DNA from: Antennarius striatus
Taxonomy: Eukaryota > Chordata > Actinopteri > Lophiiformes > Antennariidae
Reading direction: 5' to 3'
Length of the DNA: 64,000 nucleotides
Assembly (NCBI RefSeq): GCF_040054535.1
Contig: NC_090787.1
Location: 16,737,501 to 16,801,500 of the forward strand
In this document: one piece after another, positions 28,801 through 36,787 of the stretch
Layout: each line of letters begins with the position of its first letter
How positions within the stretch are numbered: position 1 is the first letter of the stretch
Translations under genes and position numbers: made by a program
Notes under the pieces: generated by a model
The model's input: only the letters and a program-made list of their open reading frames with translations
What the model was told of the DNA's origin: nothing
The model's database searches: none

Positions 28801-29561
28801 GCAAAAACATGTCGTCTAAAAGCACCAGCAAAATGATGAACGTATGTGAGAGAAGACCCTCTGGGGTTTAGATGGACCATGTATGATGGTGACTCTCCGA
28901 ATGAAGAGTGTTTTGTGAAGTGTCACGTCTGGCTGCACGAAGCTGTGTGATCGTGGAACCCTCTCACCACCACTTCCTGCTGATGTTCAGACAACAAACT
29001 GCAGCCCAGCTGAGAAATGTGTGTCTCACTTCACCACGGAGCAGAGAACAGATTAACTCTTGTGTCTCTGGAGGCCACGTGATGTCCATCGCTGGGTGTT
29101 TCAAAGTGTTCTGACTGTGTTGAGCTTCTGAAGGTTGAAACAAAGCTAGCGCGCCGCAGGCAGACGATGAATCACTTCAGCCAAATGCTTTGTGTTTCAG
29201 GTCACATTGCTTTCATCTGATGGATTATTTTACAGTTAAAGGTGCTTCCATCAAATGAAGGATAATTGGACGTATGGATGTTAGTAGAAAAAAACCCCCA
29301 GAACCTTCACTTTTTATGCCGTTAGCTAATCATTAGCAGCACATCACATGACTTCCTTATCTGTACATGCATACAGCTGTAAGCATGTTGATGCCAGTGA
29401 CGTGGGTTTTGTGTGCTTCGTGTCGACAGGTCCCCCTGGAGGAAGGCTTGAACAAAACTATCCAGTACTTCAGTCGGGAGCTGGAGTACCAGGCCAACAA
29501 CCAGTACATCCCCAAACCTAAAGCCGCCCGCATGAAGAAGGGACGGCCCAGACACAACTGA
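1069..29561 (+). CDS. uxs1: UDP-glucuronate decarboxylase 1 (UDP-xylose synthase), 15 coding exons
   Basis: Exons: 1069-1159, 2106-2133, 3925-3973, 5668-5711, 6662-6722, 7300-7480, 14369-14473, 14675-14734, 15423-15544, 24269-24388, 24756-24799, 27738-27798, 27936-27993, 28536-28639, 29430-29561. All joins are GT-AG and in phase, giving 1260 nt and 419 aa (human about 420). The family is a Golgi type II membrane enzyme that converts UDP-glucuronate to UDP-xylose using bound NAD; UDP-xylose starts the glycosaminoglycan linker. Visible features: basic then hydrophobic N-terminal anchor (about residues 14-31), lumenal stem, NAD-binding GGAGFVG at 94-100, STSE at 200-203, and catalytic Tyr230 and Lys234 in YDEGK (short-chain dehydrogenase type). 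Two tandem ATGs (1069 and 1072) are possible starts; I chose the first. Introns 3, 6 and 9 carry most of the mobile DNA. No frameshift or lost key residue was seen. Confidence 0.97.
1857..1918. repeat. (TA)n microsatellite in uxs1 intron 1
   Basis: About 31 uninterrupted TA units. Self-complementary and likely to be length-variable. Confidence 0.95.
4093..5101. mobile_element. Composite DNA-transposon-like element with CAGGCCCTGT ends in uxs1 intron 3
   Basis: The left end begins CAGGCCCTGT at 4093 and the right end at 5092-5101 is its reverse complement, ACAGGGCCTG. Further in, the left half carries 'ccgtccacacg' beside a poly-A/T 'gtttttgaaaaa' block (about 4230-4265), and the right half carries 'gtccacacgacaacgc' and 'ttttcaaaaa' blocks in the opposite orientation (about 4960-5075), so the two flanks are partly inverted copies. 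The centre (about 4590-4860) is a different repeat. This looks like a non-autonomous DNA transposon, with ends resembling common fish hAT-like elements, into which a LINE tail inserted. No clean target-site duplication was found, so class and exact borders are tentative. Confidence 0.45.
4588..4800 (-). repeat. LINE-type 3' tail plus degenerate GTACAACA-type tandem repeat
   Basis: At about 4588-4660, sequence reading 'caaagtcagctttattgtca' resembles the reverse complement of widespread fish retroposon 3' ends. From about 4676 to 4800 follows an imperfect tandem array built on 'cagtacaacacagg' units. ORFs on both strands here are by-products of the array and not genes. Confidence 0.5.
7731..8085 (+). 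mobile_element. Copy 1 of a three-copy dispersed repeat (ACATCCCAC family), 3' end lost or diverged
   Basis: Starts 'ttacatcccacttcaaagcg' and is colinear with the copies at 22199-22611 (inverted) and 62160-62543. Shared blocks are the GTCCGTCCGT tract, the 'gatagaaagatgaaacaaaa' block, the 'ggtcaaggtcaaat' block, and a core with repeated 'gatcaaagct' palindromes (about 7997-8070). TGACCTTGA-type and TCAAGGTCA motifs occur at 7887-7901 and 7912-7920. There is no coding capacity, so a non-autonomous element is inferred. It lies in uxs1 intron 6. Confidence 0.7.
8150..9110 (-). pseudogene. Relic of a hAT-type (ZBED5/FAM200-like) transposase
   Basis: Two separated minus-strand stretches read as one family. 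About 9070-8820 gives [20 protein letters not shown] followed by a block ending [18 protein letters not shown], matching the region of hAT-derived ZBED5/SCAND3-like proteins that holds the first catalytic aspartate. About 8410-8150 gives [20 protein letters not shown] and onward, resembling the C-terminal part of the same proteins. The intervening sequence and the dimerisation region are broken by stops and shifts. It is a dead fragment in uxs1 intron 6 with no sign of domestication. Confidence 0.6.
9400..10555 (+). pseudogene. Degenerate Tc1-like transposon with transposase relic
   Basis: The left part (about 9400-9540) matches the A/T-rich terminal region of the common fish Tc1 family, including 'gtgacaaagtaattgcc'. 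It is followed by 'cacctcaacctgattacagc' and the transposase body. Recognisable fragments include a block similar to the Tc1 'HDSTIRKRLG' region (about 9815-9900), [13 protein letters not shown] (about 10090-10115), [20 protein letters not shown] (about 10130-10190), KSTSEWL, and the 'SQSPDLNPIE' region as SQDVNPIG. The segment holding the first catalytic Asp is replaced, and the second-Asp block is deleted. Several frame changes are needed, so it cannot encode an active enzyme. Confidence 0.8.
10780..11260 (+). pseudogene. Relic of a LINE reverse transcriptase C-terminal region
   Basis: From about 10795 one frame reads [15 protein letters not shown], then [20 protein letters not shown]. This is the 'KTKEM...YKYLGVQID' segment that follows the RT catalytic core in fish L2/Rex-like LINEs. 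Downstream sequence to about 11260 keeps scattered similarity ('gaagaatgctaaggtatggcatcccacc' region) but is frameshifted. It is a short dead fragment in uxs1 intron 6, and the clade is not certain. Confidence 0.55.
11760..11830. repeat. Short retroposon-like tail ('caagtttatttttatatagc')
   Basis: The block resembles a very common fish repeat motif, 'agtttatttgtatagc', found near LINE/SINE 3' ends. It is too short to classify. Confidence 0.3.
12905..13215 (-). mobile_element. Widespread teleost SINE-like repeat, reverse orientation
   Basis: Contains the diagnostic 'ctggagcctatcccagctgg' (about 12968-12990), 'cctacgggcaatttgggacc' with a CA tract, 'ggaggaagccggagaacccg', and 'acggggagagcaag...aactccgcac' blocks. 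Bounded on the left by (ATTC)n at about 12907-12925. It is the reverse-oriented relative of the copy at 56915-57325, without the tRNA-like head. ORFs through it on both strands are incidental. Confidence 0.75.
13365..14040 (-). pseudogene. Internally deleted LINE reverse transcriptase relic (L2-like)
   Basis: Two minus-strand blocks are seen. About 14037-13760 gives [24 protein letters not shown] sequence, equivalent to the 'V..AL..L...KAAGPDNIEP' pre-RT/RT1 segment. About 13621-13400 gives [18 protein letters not shown] and then [10 protein letters not shown], where the RT catalytic YADD is changed to YADN. The finger region between them is missing, and the ORFs are separated by stops. Dead fragment in uxs1 intron 6. 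Confidence 0.7.
16566..16602. repeat. (GA)n and (GCTA)n simple repeats
   Basis: A short GA run (about 16566-16582) is followed by 'gctagctagctcgctc'. Located in uxs1 intron 9. Confidence 0.7.
16848..19980 (+). mobile_element. Full-length RTE-type (Expander-like) LINE with perfect 14-bp target-site duplication
   Basis: The element is bracketed by the direct repeat GTGTGTACAGGCCC at 16834-16847 and 19981-19994. The 5' end contains the 'cgtcaggaagggcatccg' block typical of fish RTE elements. The 3' end reads 'ctgtggcgacccctgaaggg' then 'aaaagccgaaaggaaaag' and a (GAA)n tail, not poly(A). One long ORF fills it. It lies sense-oriented in uxs1 intron 9 and splits no exon. The intact ORF and unmutated duplications point to recent insertion. 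Naming it Expander rests on remembered similarity, while RTE clade assignment rests on domain order and the GAA-type tail. Confidence 0.9.
16963..19947 (+). CDS. RTE LINE polyprotein: APE-type endonuclease and reverse transcriptase
   Basis: The open frame extends upstream to a GTG at 16885 (1020 codons); the first ATG is at 16963, which would give 994 aa. Numbering from 16885, the apurinic endonuclease-like domain spans about residues 86-340, with LNVGTM at 92-97, QETRW at 119-123 and GADFNGH at 223-229. The reverse transcriptase spans about 560-830, with [14 protein letters not shown] near 646, [11 protein letters not shown] near 679-689, [10 protein letters not shown] at 737-746 and the catalytic FADD at 770-773. 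The C-terminus holds the RTE-specific basic segment [12 protein letters not shown] (about 976-987). It nicks target DNA and copies its own RNA there. No stop, frameshift or lost catalytic residue was seen. It is not a host gene, although relatives are often mislabelled craniofacial development protein 2. Confidence 0.9.
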   Translation: MRIKPMISIPDRSRPGLTTTAIGAVDLQGAGGNWITVGRRRRGGKCVRTKKEKRNTKSIGLRVGTLNVGTMTGKGRELVDMMQRRKVDILCVQETRWKGSKARSLGAGFKLFYHGVDRKRNGVGVILKEEFVRNVLEVKRVSDRVMSLKLEIEGVMFNVVSGYAPQVGCELEEKEKFWSDFDEMMQSMPRSERVVIGADFNGHVGAGNRGDEEVMGTFGIQERNAEGQMVVDFAKRMEMAVVNTFFQKRQEHRVTYKSGGRSTQVDYILCRRCNLKEISDRKVVVGESVAKQHRMVLCRMTLVVRKMKRAKAEQKTKWWKLKKEECCRTFRKELRQALGGKEVLPDDWTTTANVIRETGRRVLGVSSGRKVDKETWWWNEEVQECIQRKRLVKRKWDTERTEESRQEYREMQRKVKVEVAKAKQEAYEDLYARLDSKEGETDLYRLARQRDRDGKDVQQVRVIKDRDGSLLTGASSVMGRWKEYFEEMTVENEREQRLEEVTVVDLEVAKISQDEVRRALKRMKSGKPVGPDDIPVEVWKCLGEVAVEFLTELFNRILDSEKMPEEWRRSVLVPIFKNKGDVQSCGNYRGIKLMSHTMKLWERVVEARLRAEVNICEQQYGFMPKKSTTDAVFALRMLIEKYREGQRELHCVFVDLEKAYDRVPREELWYCMRKSGVAEKYVRAVQDMYEDCKTVVRCAVGVTEEFKVEVGLHQGSALSPFLFAMVMDRLTDEVRQESPWTKMFADDIVICGESREQVEEKLERWRFVLERRGMKVSRSKTEYMCVNERNPSGRVRLQGEEIKKVEDFKYLGSTVQSNGECGKEVKKRVQAGWNGWRKVSGVMCDRRVSAKMKGKVYKTVVRPAMLFGLETVSLRKRQETELAVAEMKMLRFSLGVTRKDRIRNEYIRGTAHVRGFGDKVREARLRWFGHVQRRDSEHVGRRMLSFELPGRRPRGRPKRRFMDVVREDMKVVGVREEDSKDRARWRKLIRCGDP
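20003..20041. repeat. (CA)n microsatellite
   Basis: Runs 'cacgcacacgcacacaca' into about 16 CA units next to the RTE 3' target duplication. It separates the LINE from the SINE that follows. Confidence 0.95.
20042..20170 (-). mobile_element. tRNA-derived SINE fragment, reverse orientation
   Basis: The minus strand reads 'ggggcggcaactactcagcg', then 'gtagagcgggtcgtcc', and a B-box-like 'agttcgattaccgctccc'. This is the tRNA-like head of a SINE family common in teleosts. The body continues towards 20042 and abuts the CA run. It has no folded functional tRNA, because the A box is altered and the 3' acceptor half is missing. Confidence 0.65.
20490..20584. repeat. (TAA/TAAT)n A+T-rich simple repeat
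   Basis: Imperfect 'ataataattataat' units throughout, in uxs1 intron 9. Confidence 0.9.
22199..22611 (-). mobile_element. Copy 2 of the ACATCCCAC dispersed repeat, inverted
   Basis: In reverse orientation this matches the copies at 7731 and 62160 over nearly its whole length. It retains ACATCCCAC at 22216-22224 and the degraded opposite end CGGGATGT at 22602-22609. The nuclear-receptor-like motifs TGACCTTGA (22404-22412) and TCAAGGTCA (22423-22431) are present. The GGACGGAC-type tract at about 22525-22560 corresponds to the GTCCGTCC tract of the other copies. Non-coding. Confidence 0.75.
22836..22874. repeat. (CA)n microsatellite
   Basis: About 18 CA units in uxs1 intron 9. Overlapping ORFs of repeated His-Thr or Cys-Val are artefacts. 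Confidence 0.95.
23550..23615. repeat. Perfect 33-bp tandem duplication
   Basis: The 33-bp unit beginning 'taaagttgagcgataaggga' occurs twice back to back (23550-23582, 23583-23615) with no mismatch. No function is recognised. Confidence 0.95.
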
Positions 29562-30145
29562 GGCCGCTGTCCGTCCACACAGACTTTCCTGAGACACAGA
29601 AGGATGTAAAGAGTTCTCAGAGGGACGCCCCCCACTCCCCCACCCCCCTCTGGAACCATGTCAAGTCAATTCCTCTGGGACCATTTTGAGACGCAGAGAC
29701 GACTTTTGTCCAGAACGTCTCACCAGTGAAGAGCGTTGCCTTGCTTTTGGAGCTGCAGCGCGTGGTAAAGGTTTGTTTACCTCTGCTCGCTGTCAGATGG
29801 ATCATCAACAGAAAAATTTAGGCGAGAAATCTGAAACACAGCCTGCCTTTTTTGGTGAATTTGTGCTTTTTTTTTTTTTTTTTGCTATTTAAGTCACAGA
29901 CATGTGCATCGCTGTTTCTTGTTATTTCTTAGAACTGTTCTGTTGTTTTGTCTTCAGCTCTGAGCTGCTGGATTTGTTTTTTGTTTTTTTCACTGTAATT
30001 TTGGACGGATCTTTAGAAAAGACTCTGAGAGTGTCGCTGGTATCAGTCGGGCTTCGTTTGTTCTACTTTTGGAAAAATTCAGATCAGGAAATGTTACCAA
30101 TGTCCAATGAAGATGTTATTTTAATAAAACATTTCCAAGAATTTG
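29562..30145 (+). terminator. uxs1 3' UTR with poly(A) signal
   Basis: Sequence after the uxs1 stop codon holds no further ORF of note. A canonical AATAAA lies at 30123-30128, so cleavage is expected around 30140-30150. A T-rich run is at about 29868-29884. The 3' end is inferred from the hexamer alone. Confidence 0.6.
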
Positions 30146-30739
30146 TGTTACGTAATCAAAGCAGATGATGCAGATGTGTGTGTGTGTGTGTGTGCGCGTT
30201 TGACGTAAAATTTAACATTGAGAAATATGTACAATGTCTTTTTCAAACTGTTCCAAATGATCACTCTCGCGTTAAAATAACTCACCTTTATAAACACACC
30301 TGAAGACTGGGGAGGGAATGACATCAGCAAGAATACCCCAGCTTGGGGCAGCATGACTGGAATGGGGCTGTTCACCAAACAATCGGAAGTAGTGAACGCT
30401 CACGTTCCAGAATGCTGTATCTACTACACCCCCATTACGTGGCCAGAGGAGTAACCACCACCTGGGCATTGGTCTAGAATCAGGATCCCGATGGCCGCCC
30501 CCGCAGAGACGGCTGACGCCCAATCAGGAGCATTCTGAGGCATGCTGGGATTGGATCAGTCGACCTCACGCTGAGAGGACGGCAGCTTCAGGAGTAGAAT
30601 GACAACACAGTCGCGGTACGGGTGGGGGCCACCTTAATGAGACCCCATGTGCGGTTGGTTGGATGATCGATTGCGACGGCATGAACTTTCTGAACCGAAT
30701 TGGCGACTGAACGTGAAAATACCAGCGTTGTAATCAGTT
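30146..30739. other. Convergent intergenic gap between uxs1 and ecrg4
   Basis: No coding exon is recognised. It holds a short (GT)n run (about 30175-30195). From about 30300 to 30700 there is a G+C-richer block with no similarity I recognise. It is bounded by the uxs1 poly(A) signal on one side and the ecrg4 poly(A) signal on the other. Confidence 0.6.
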
Positions 30740-30946
30740 GAATAGGAACAAAATACTTTATTCTCATGCAACAGAAAATATCCATGTGAAATTCAAGATA
30801 AACAGAACCTTAAAGAGTGATAAACGTGAGGAGAGAGAGACTTTGAGGGGGTTTAGATGTGGGTGCAAGCAGAGAAACGAAGGCAGATTATTCACTGACA
30901 GCTGCTCTGCCTTTTTCTGAAGGCCGCAGACGATCACAGCCTGGAG
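30740..30946 (-). terminator. ecrg4 3' UTR with poly(A) signal
   Basis: TTTATT on the + strand at 30757-30762 is AATAAA on the ecrg4 strand, 185 bases past the stop codon. This is a normal short 3' UTR. Confidence 0.6.
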
Positions 30947-33356
30947 TTAATAGTAGTCGTAGTTGACGTTAGCGCCGTGTCTGTAGGAGCTGTGGTCACG
31001 CGGTCCGGTGGGCGAGTTTTCGTCATAGTGATGCTGGCGGCCTTGATCGGTGGAGCGAGCGTGATCCATCCAATACGACAGGTCGGCCTCCAGCCGCTGA
31101 GGAGAAGGTAACGCCACAGATGTGACTCATTAGGAAACTCAGCCTCAACAAATCTCCAGCCAACAGAGCAGAGATGGCTGATAAGGTACCCACTGAGCTG
31201 TCAGCAGACATGCATGAAAAACAAACATTGAAAAGGCCAAAGTGTTCACAAGCGTTGGCCTTTTAAAGAAGTAACAACCGAATGGCAGACCCGCACGGCC
31301 GCCTCGCCTGAAACGAAAATGGTGTTTGCTGTCAAAGCGGGGTGGCGGCGGACGATAATTTTTGTGCACTCTGCTCCCTTTATCTGGTGTTGTATGTTTC
31401 CTTCTTCACCGTCCCCGGTGAATTTAACCTGACTTTCAGTGATCTGAAGGAAAACTGAAGCAGAATCAGTAAGTGGAGTTTTATCTGTGTGGGAGAGGGA
31501 TTCATGTATTCCGAGGAAATGACAACCAATCGCACCAGAATACAGGTTACACCACACCTGAGATCAGAATATATATTTTTTATGTTTTATCTGTTCTTAT
31601 AAATGATTTTTTTTTGTTTCTCTGTCTTTTTAAATCCAAATATTCCCCACATACAAACCAGCAATGGAGCTGGGAGCTCATCAAACGTTTTATGATGTCA
31701 TGATCTCGGCTTTGAGCTTTTGCTACAGGAGTCAAGAGTTCAGAGACAACCTGATCGTAACCGACCTGCTCGTCAAATCCCATCTGCATAAACTGTATGA
31801 TCCACTGCTGCACATCCGGTCTGCTCCGATCCCAAACGTTCCTCTTGGTTCTTCTCAGTTTTGCCAAGAATTCTTGGGCCTTGGAAGAAGGGATGGCCAC
31901 GGAGGCAACATCCGTTCCTGCTACTGGATTGAAGCATAAAAAAAGTGTAAGATAAAAAATGCATTTTCAAAAAAAAAAAAAAACTTCAAGAAAATTGGTC
32001 TTTTTATTAGAAATAATCCAACATCACTGAGTCAGTTTACAATCTGTACTGGAATCGGTAGCAGTCTCAATCCATGTGCAACTAATGAATTATTCAGTTA
32101 TCAGAAAAATGTGGTAAACTTTAATGCACAATATTTCCCTCCATGATGTACTCAAGTATCTTAATTGCAGTACTCGAGTAAATTCTTCATACTAACATTC
32201 TATGGCAGGTAAATCTCAATTTAACACCGAGACATTTCATTTTCTAGTCAAACGCAAATGACTTTTGGTTCTCAATTTCTATTATCTGTCATTTTAGTCT
32301 CTAAAGGAAACAAACAGCCCTGAAGACAGCTCATTTGATCCTAATTATATTGGCACAATGAATATGCTGTGAATTAAAGCGGTACCGTTTGTTTTCCTTG
32401 GGATGTGATGCAAACTGCTGTCGCTGGTCACATCTGTCAGGACAGAGAAGAGGAAGCTGATGAGCTGCGTTGTGTGAGACTCTTGATGTAAAATAAAATG
32501 CGTCTTAATCAGCTGAACATTTCTGTTCGGTAGGAATATTCAGTAGGAGGAAACTGTTTCCTGTTTCTGCTACTCGCATCATTCTCATCATCAATGCTTC
32601 ATTAAAGTTCCATCTTTGTCTTTATTCCACCAGCGCTGCAGCAGATAAGTTTAACACCACCTGGTCATTCGTTTCTGGTCACCCGTTCGATGGATGACTT
32701 TTCCTCACTGTTTCAATGTGCAGCATTGAGGGTGCTAAAGAAGCTGCAAACACTAAACCTATGAAACTAGTTTGGGATGGGTTGGCCAGTTTGTCGGAGC
32801 AACATCCATCCTGCTTCTTCTTTCCTACCAGTTGAGCAAATATGTAGATGCAGACATTCACTTTTGAAAACGTATGCCTCACTGCAGGCTCAGATTCAGT
32901 CAGATTACCTGATCGTGATCCTGAAAATGACTCTCACAGCACTGGAATCTCTTCCTACATCTGTACTGTGTTCCTGTGTCTCCTCATCCAAATAGTGTCA
33001 TATTTTTCCTTCTTTTTTTTTTCCCATCTAACTTAAGTTTTTGCCCGATGCAGGTCAAAGGAATTCCTTTCATGTGTTTTTCTCCATCTTTGTTGAAAAA
33101 CCGGGCTTTGAAAAACACATTCCTGCAGAACTGTGGTCATAACTACGGCAGTTTGCTCATTAAATACACAGCCTGAGTCATTCTTTCCACATTGTTTGCA
33201 TTCCACAGTTTTCCTAATGCAGATTAAAGAATGTGACATTTGAAAGAAAAGAAAAAAACAAGAAGAGAGAAGAGGTTTGTGCTCACCTCTTATAGCCAAT
33301 AGTGACAGCAGAGCAGCCAGCCCCATTAACCTCAGATAAAGCTGCTGGGATGTCAT
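30947..33356 (-). CDS. ecrg4: Augurin (esophageal cancer-related gene 4 protein), 4 coding exons
   Basis: Exons on the minus strand: 33356-33287, 32433-32386, 31923-31766, 31096-30947, all in phase, giving 426 nt and 141 aa (human 148). Augurin is a secreted/cell-surface peptide hormone precursor. Exon 1 codes for a signal peptide (hydrophobic about residues 6-22). The conserved core has the processing site KLRRTKR (61-67) followed by NVWDRSRPDVQQW (68-80) and MGFDE (87-91). The C-terminus holds YWMDH and RHGANVNYDYY. Exon 2 (48 nt) is the least certain: it rests on a good acceptor (polypyrimidine then CAG), a GT donor and phase match, and weak similarity (SLHHIPRKT) to the human propeptide part KLKLMLQKR. 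Without it the frame still holds and gives 125 aa. The exon 3 donor, CAG|gtcggt, is off-consensus. I did not decide between teleost ecrg4a and ecrg4b. Tail-to-tail with uxs1. Confidence 0.9.
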
Positions 33357-35116
33357 TTTTTACTCGTCTTCACGGAGCTGCTAGAAGGCAAGAATTCTGC
33401 AAAAACTTCTGCAGAAGCAGAGAGAAGAATGGGCGGCAACCCAAACTTTCCAAGTGGAAACTCGCCTGTGAAGACGGAATGTCGTTTATGTCCTTGCCTA
33501 CAGAAAAGCTCACTGTGCAACTGTGAGTTTTTCACGTCTTGAATGAATTTCCATGCGTCCCAGGTACTTTTCCATCCTCTGAACACACCAGTTGGCAGTC
33601 AGAGAGGGAGAAAAATCCTCAGCCTGAGCGTCTCAGATGAACTGGTTATTTAGCATAAACTAAAGTAATTCACACTAAACAAACATTTCCATTCGTTGAT
33701 GGGCTGTTGTAGTGCTTTTCCTCTTCTGACACTCCAGTGTAATTCAGTGACAAATGCATGCAGTGGAAAGAGGTTCTTGAGGTCATCGTCGGCAGTGATC
33801 AAGGATCTCTCATCTCATTCAGCTTGCAGAACTCCATTCTTATAATGAGCCGGGAATAAAAGTATCTGAAAGCCCTGCAGGGAGAATGAAGTCAGGCTGC
33901 AGATGGAGCAGGTCAGCATGGATCTGAAATGTTCCATCCTAATTACATGTATGGCATCGTAAGTAAGATCCAACTTCGCTTCATTAATTCACAACATTTA
34001 TCCCGAGGAGACAATTATGGTTTACTTCACCCAATGTTACATTTACTTGCACTTCGTCTGCTTGAAATTTTGATAACCTTCAGTTCATCTCCCACATTTC
34101 TTTTTGCAACATGGTTGTATCTCAGATAGACGTTTCTCTAGGTGGAGTCCAGCGAGCTGCTTACTGCATATGTATGATTTGTCTCCATGACATCACCTCC
34201 ACTTCTCAGCCCGGGCCTCCTGAATAGTTTTACACAAATAAAAACACATTAAATGTGTTATTATAAAGAATAACAGTTTTCCTAGTTTGGCTGCTGGTTT
34301 ACAGACTTTTCACAGAATTTATGTGCTAAAATTAGTCGTTTGGCTTGTCTGAAACTGCAATTTGCAAAATCAGTGATTTACATTACTGGTAAGGAACGTT
34401 CACATGACTGATAAAAGACAAGAAGAAATAAAGAAAAGATGGAAAGCATAAAAATCCAGATCACGTTACTAAACTCTCAAAGTTTCATGGCAAAAGTGAC
34501 TCCATCACGACTCCATCAAGTCTACAGCATAAGTTTACAATATAAGTGTTAAAGCCAATAATATAATAACAGCCAAAAACTTGGGGGTGGAATGGAGAAC
34601 ATCGGTTCATGTTCACAAACACGTGTGGCTGCAGTGAAGATACGGTGTGAAGATTGATTAGATTGTCCTGCAGCGACTGGGAGGAGCTGCTTCTGCTCAC
34701 GCCGAAACAACAAGCTATTAAACGTAGGGCGGCATGATATTTATCATGATATCCATCACAGACGTTTGCTTCAACTAAAGTAACACATTGGACAAACAGG
34801 AGAAGAAGGGGATGAAACCGACAAAGGGCAGATGGAACGTAGCGTTTCTGACCAAAGGAAAAATGTAAATGGAGTTAAGCTGTTATCTGAAATCTGATTT
34901 AATCTCACCTGGTCAAAGGCAAAGGAGCTGTTACCAAAGGCCGGAAAAAAGTCGAGACCTTTAAATTCTACATCTGTCGCTACGCCCTTCCTGTTTGTCC
35001 AGCTGTCCGTCTGGCAGGTTAGCCAGCAGCTGTTTGTCTGTCTGGATAAATCAATAACTACATGATTTTTTTCTCCTCTTGTCTTTCTGTCCCTCTCTCC
35101 CTCCTGCTCTCTCGCT
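33357..35116. other. Gene-free upstream region of ecrg4
   Basis: Contains the presumed ecrg4 promoter/5' UTR just beyond 33356, but no TATA box, CpG island or further exon could be fixed. I recognise no repeat family in the rest. Confidence 0.5.
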
Positions 35117-35123
35117 CTGTTTT

Positions 35124-35285
35124 GTCTCCCCCATCTCTGTCCTTGTCTCTGTCTCCCCCATCTCTGTCCTTGTCTCTGTCTCCCCCATCTCTGTCCTTGT
35201 CTCTGTCTCCCCCATCTCTGTCCTTGTCTCTGTCTCCCCCATCTCTGTCCTTGTCTCTGTCTCCCCCATCTCTGTCCTTGTCTCT
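35124..35285. repeat. 27-bp minisatellite, six copies
   Basis: The unit begins 'gtctcccccatctctgtcct' and repeats at 35124, 35151, 35178, 35205, 35232 and 35259, essentially without change. As 27 is a multiple of three, it yields repetitive ORFs in several frames on both strands; these are artefacts. Confidence 0.95.
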
Positions 35286-35334
35286 CCTTCTCTGTCCTTG
35301 TCTCGCTGTCTTTCTCCCTCTTTCTATCTCAGCC

Positions 35335-35522
35335 CATAAGGCCTTGTCTTGGGGACTGGAGGGCGGACCAAAGCGTTTGGAGTGTTAGCTGTTACCTGGA
35401 GAGGTGCCAGTCCAAATCCCGAGCACTGCTGAGATGCCTTTGAGCAAGGCACCTGCACCCGCCAGCTGCTCGCTGGGCGCCACGTGGCTGCCCGCTGCTG
35501 TACCATCAGTCTCTCCAATCTG

Positions 35523-35558
<36 letters not shown>

Positions 35559-35690
35559 GTGTGTGTGTGTGTGTGTGTGTGTGTGGATGTGTGTGTGTCA
35601 CTGCTCCTGTCAAAGGATACAGAGACAGAGGTGTGAATATTATTTCACACTCTTGTGTGACTTGTCACATTTGCTGTTTATTAAATGTCA
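35335..35690 (+). mobile_element. Teleost SINE-like repeat interrupted by a (TG)n run
   Basis: Holds the blocks 'gtgttagctgttacctggag', 'tttgagcaaggcacctgcac', and 'gctgctcgctgggcgcca', seen in abundant fish retroposons of the 'ttgagcaaggcac' type. A TG tract (35525-35586) is followed by the SINE-like 3' part ending near 35690. It lies directly upstream of a second TG tract. Confidence 0.6.
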
Positions 35691-35703
35691 AGTCTGTTTG
35701 ATG

Positions 35704-35704
35704 T

Positions 35705-35778
<74 letters not shown>

Positions 35779-35802
35779 CGTGCGTGCGTGTGTGTGTGTG
35801 TG
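35704..35802. repeat. (TG)n microsatellite, about 100 bp
   Basis: Almost pure TG with a short TGCG interruption near 35775-35788. The long Cys-Val ORF through it is not a gene. Confidence 0.95.
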
Positions 35803-36370
35803 CTGCTGACATACCTGTAGGAGGCATGAAGCCTACTGGATGCTAATGGAGCACACACAATGACGTGAAAAAAATGTGTGTAGCAGTTAAAGAAATGTGG
35901 GTTTTTTTCTGTGTGTGTCAGTGTGTGAATTCAGGAGAATGTGGAGCTTTTTGTGTGAACTAAGTGCCAAAACATTTGAGGAGAATTCTTCACTGAATGT
36001 ATGCAGGCAACAATCTAACACCCTAAACACAAACTGTTCTTTTCATACGTGGCGACTATGGCATTCCTGTTCCTCTGTCTCCCTTTCCAACTGATCCAGC
36101 GCAAATGGACGAGAAGTTAGAGAGAGTATTTTATATGTTTCACGTGCATTTGCTTTGTGTAGAACAAGATAATCCCACCGTATTAAAAACTTGTCAATAA
36201 AGTTTCATGTCTTCAGGCGAGGTTATGTATGGAAACGAGAGGTCACATCTGGACGCCGCCTCTGGCGTCCTCTCATATCAGATCACAAATTATTTTTTAC
36301 GTCAGTGTATTTTTAATCAAGTCAATGTCAGAAACATCAGCAGCTCAGTGTGAGGCTTTTCTCGCTGAGC

Positions 36371-36400
36371 TGTGTGTGTGTGTGTGTGACTGTGTGTGTG

Positions 36401-36431
<31 letters not shown>
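36371..36431. repeat. (TG)n microsatellite with 'ac' interruptions
   Basis: TG units interrupted twice by 'actg', followed by an A-rich tail 'aaaaaaataaaaaaataaa'. Confidence 0.95.
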
Positions 36432-36787
36432 CTTTAAAAAAATAAAAAAATAAAAAAGTAACCATAGATGCGAGCAGATGAAGCATGTAACAGACAGTTT
36501 TCACACCTGGTGCTCAGACAAACTGTACGAACATCCAGCTGCGGGGCGTGACGTGTGATGTTTTCTGATTTCATGTATTTCTTCAGCTGCGGTGGAACAT
36601 GAAAGCAGGAAGAGGCTGAGTGAAGATAGAAGATCCTGAACCGCCCGCCTGGAAAAACTACGTCTGATGATAAGCACATGATTCCTTATGCCTGGAGGAG
36701 GCTCTGAGGGTCAACATACTTGATGGCAGCACTTGGTTTAGAATGAGGCAGTGATGTCATCACTTGATGACATCATGGAATGCACAT

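Noticed and set aside
35051..35388. Repetitive ORFs on both strands
   Set aside because: They are produced by the 27-bp minisatellite, whose unit length is a multiple of three. No conserved domain.
35404..35820. 138-codon ORF rich in Cys-Val
   Set aside because: It crosses a SINE and two TG microsatellites; the residue pattern is the dinucleotide repeat.
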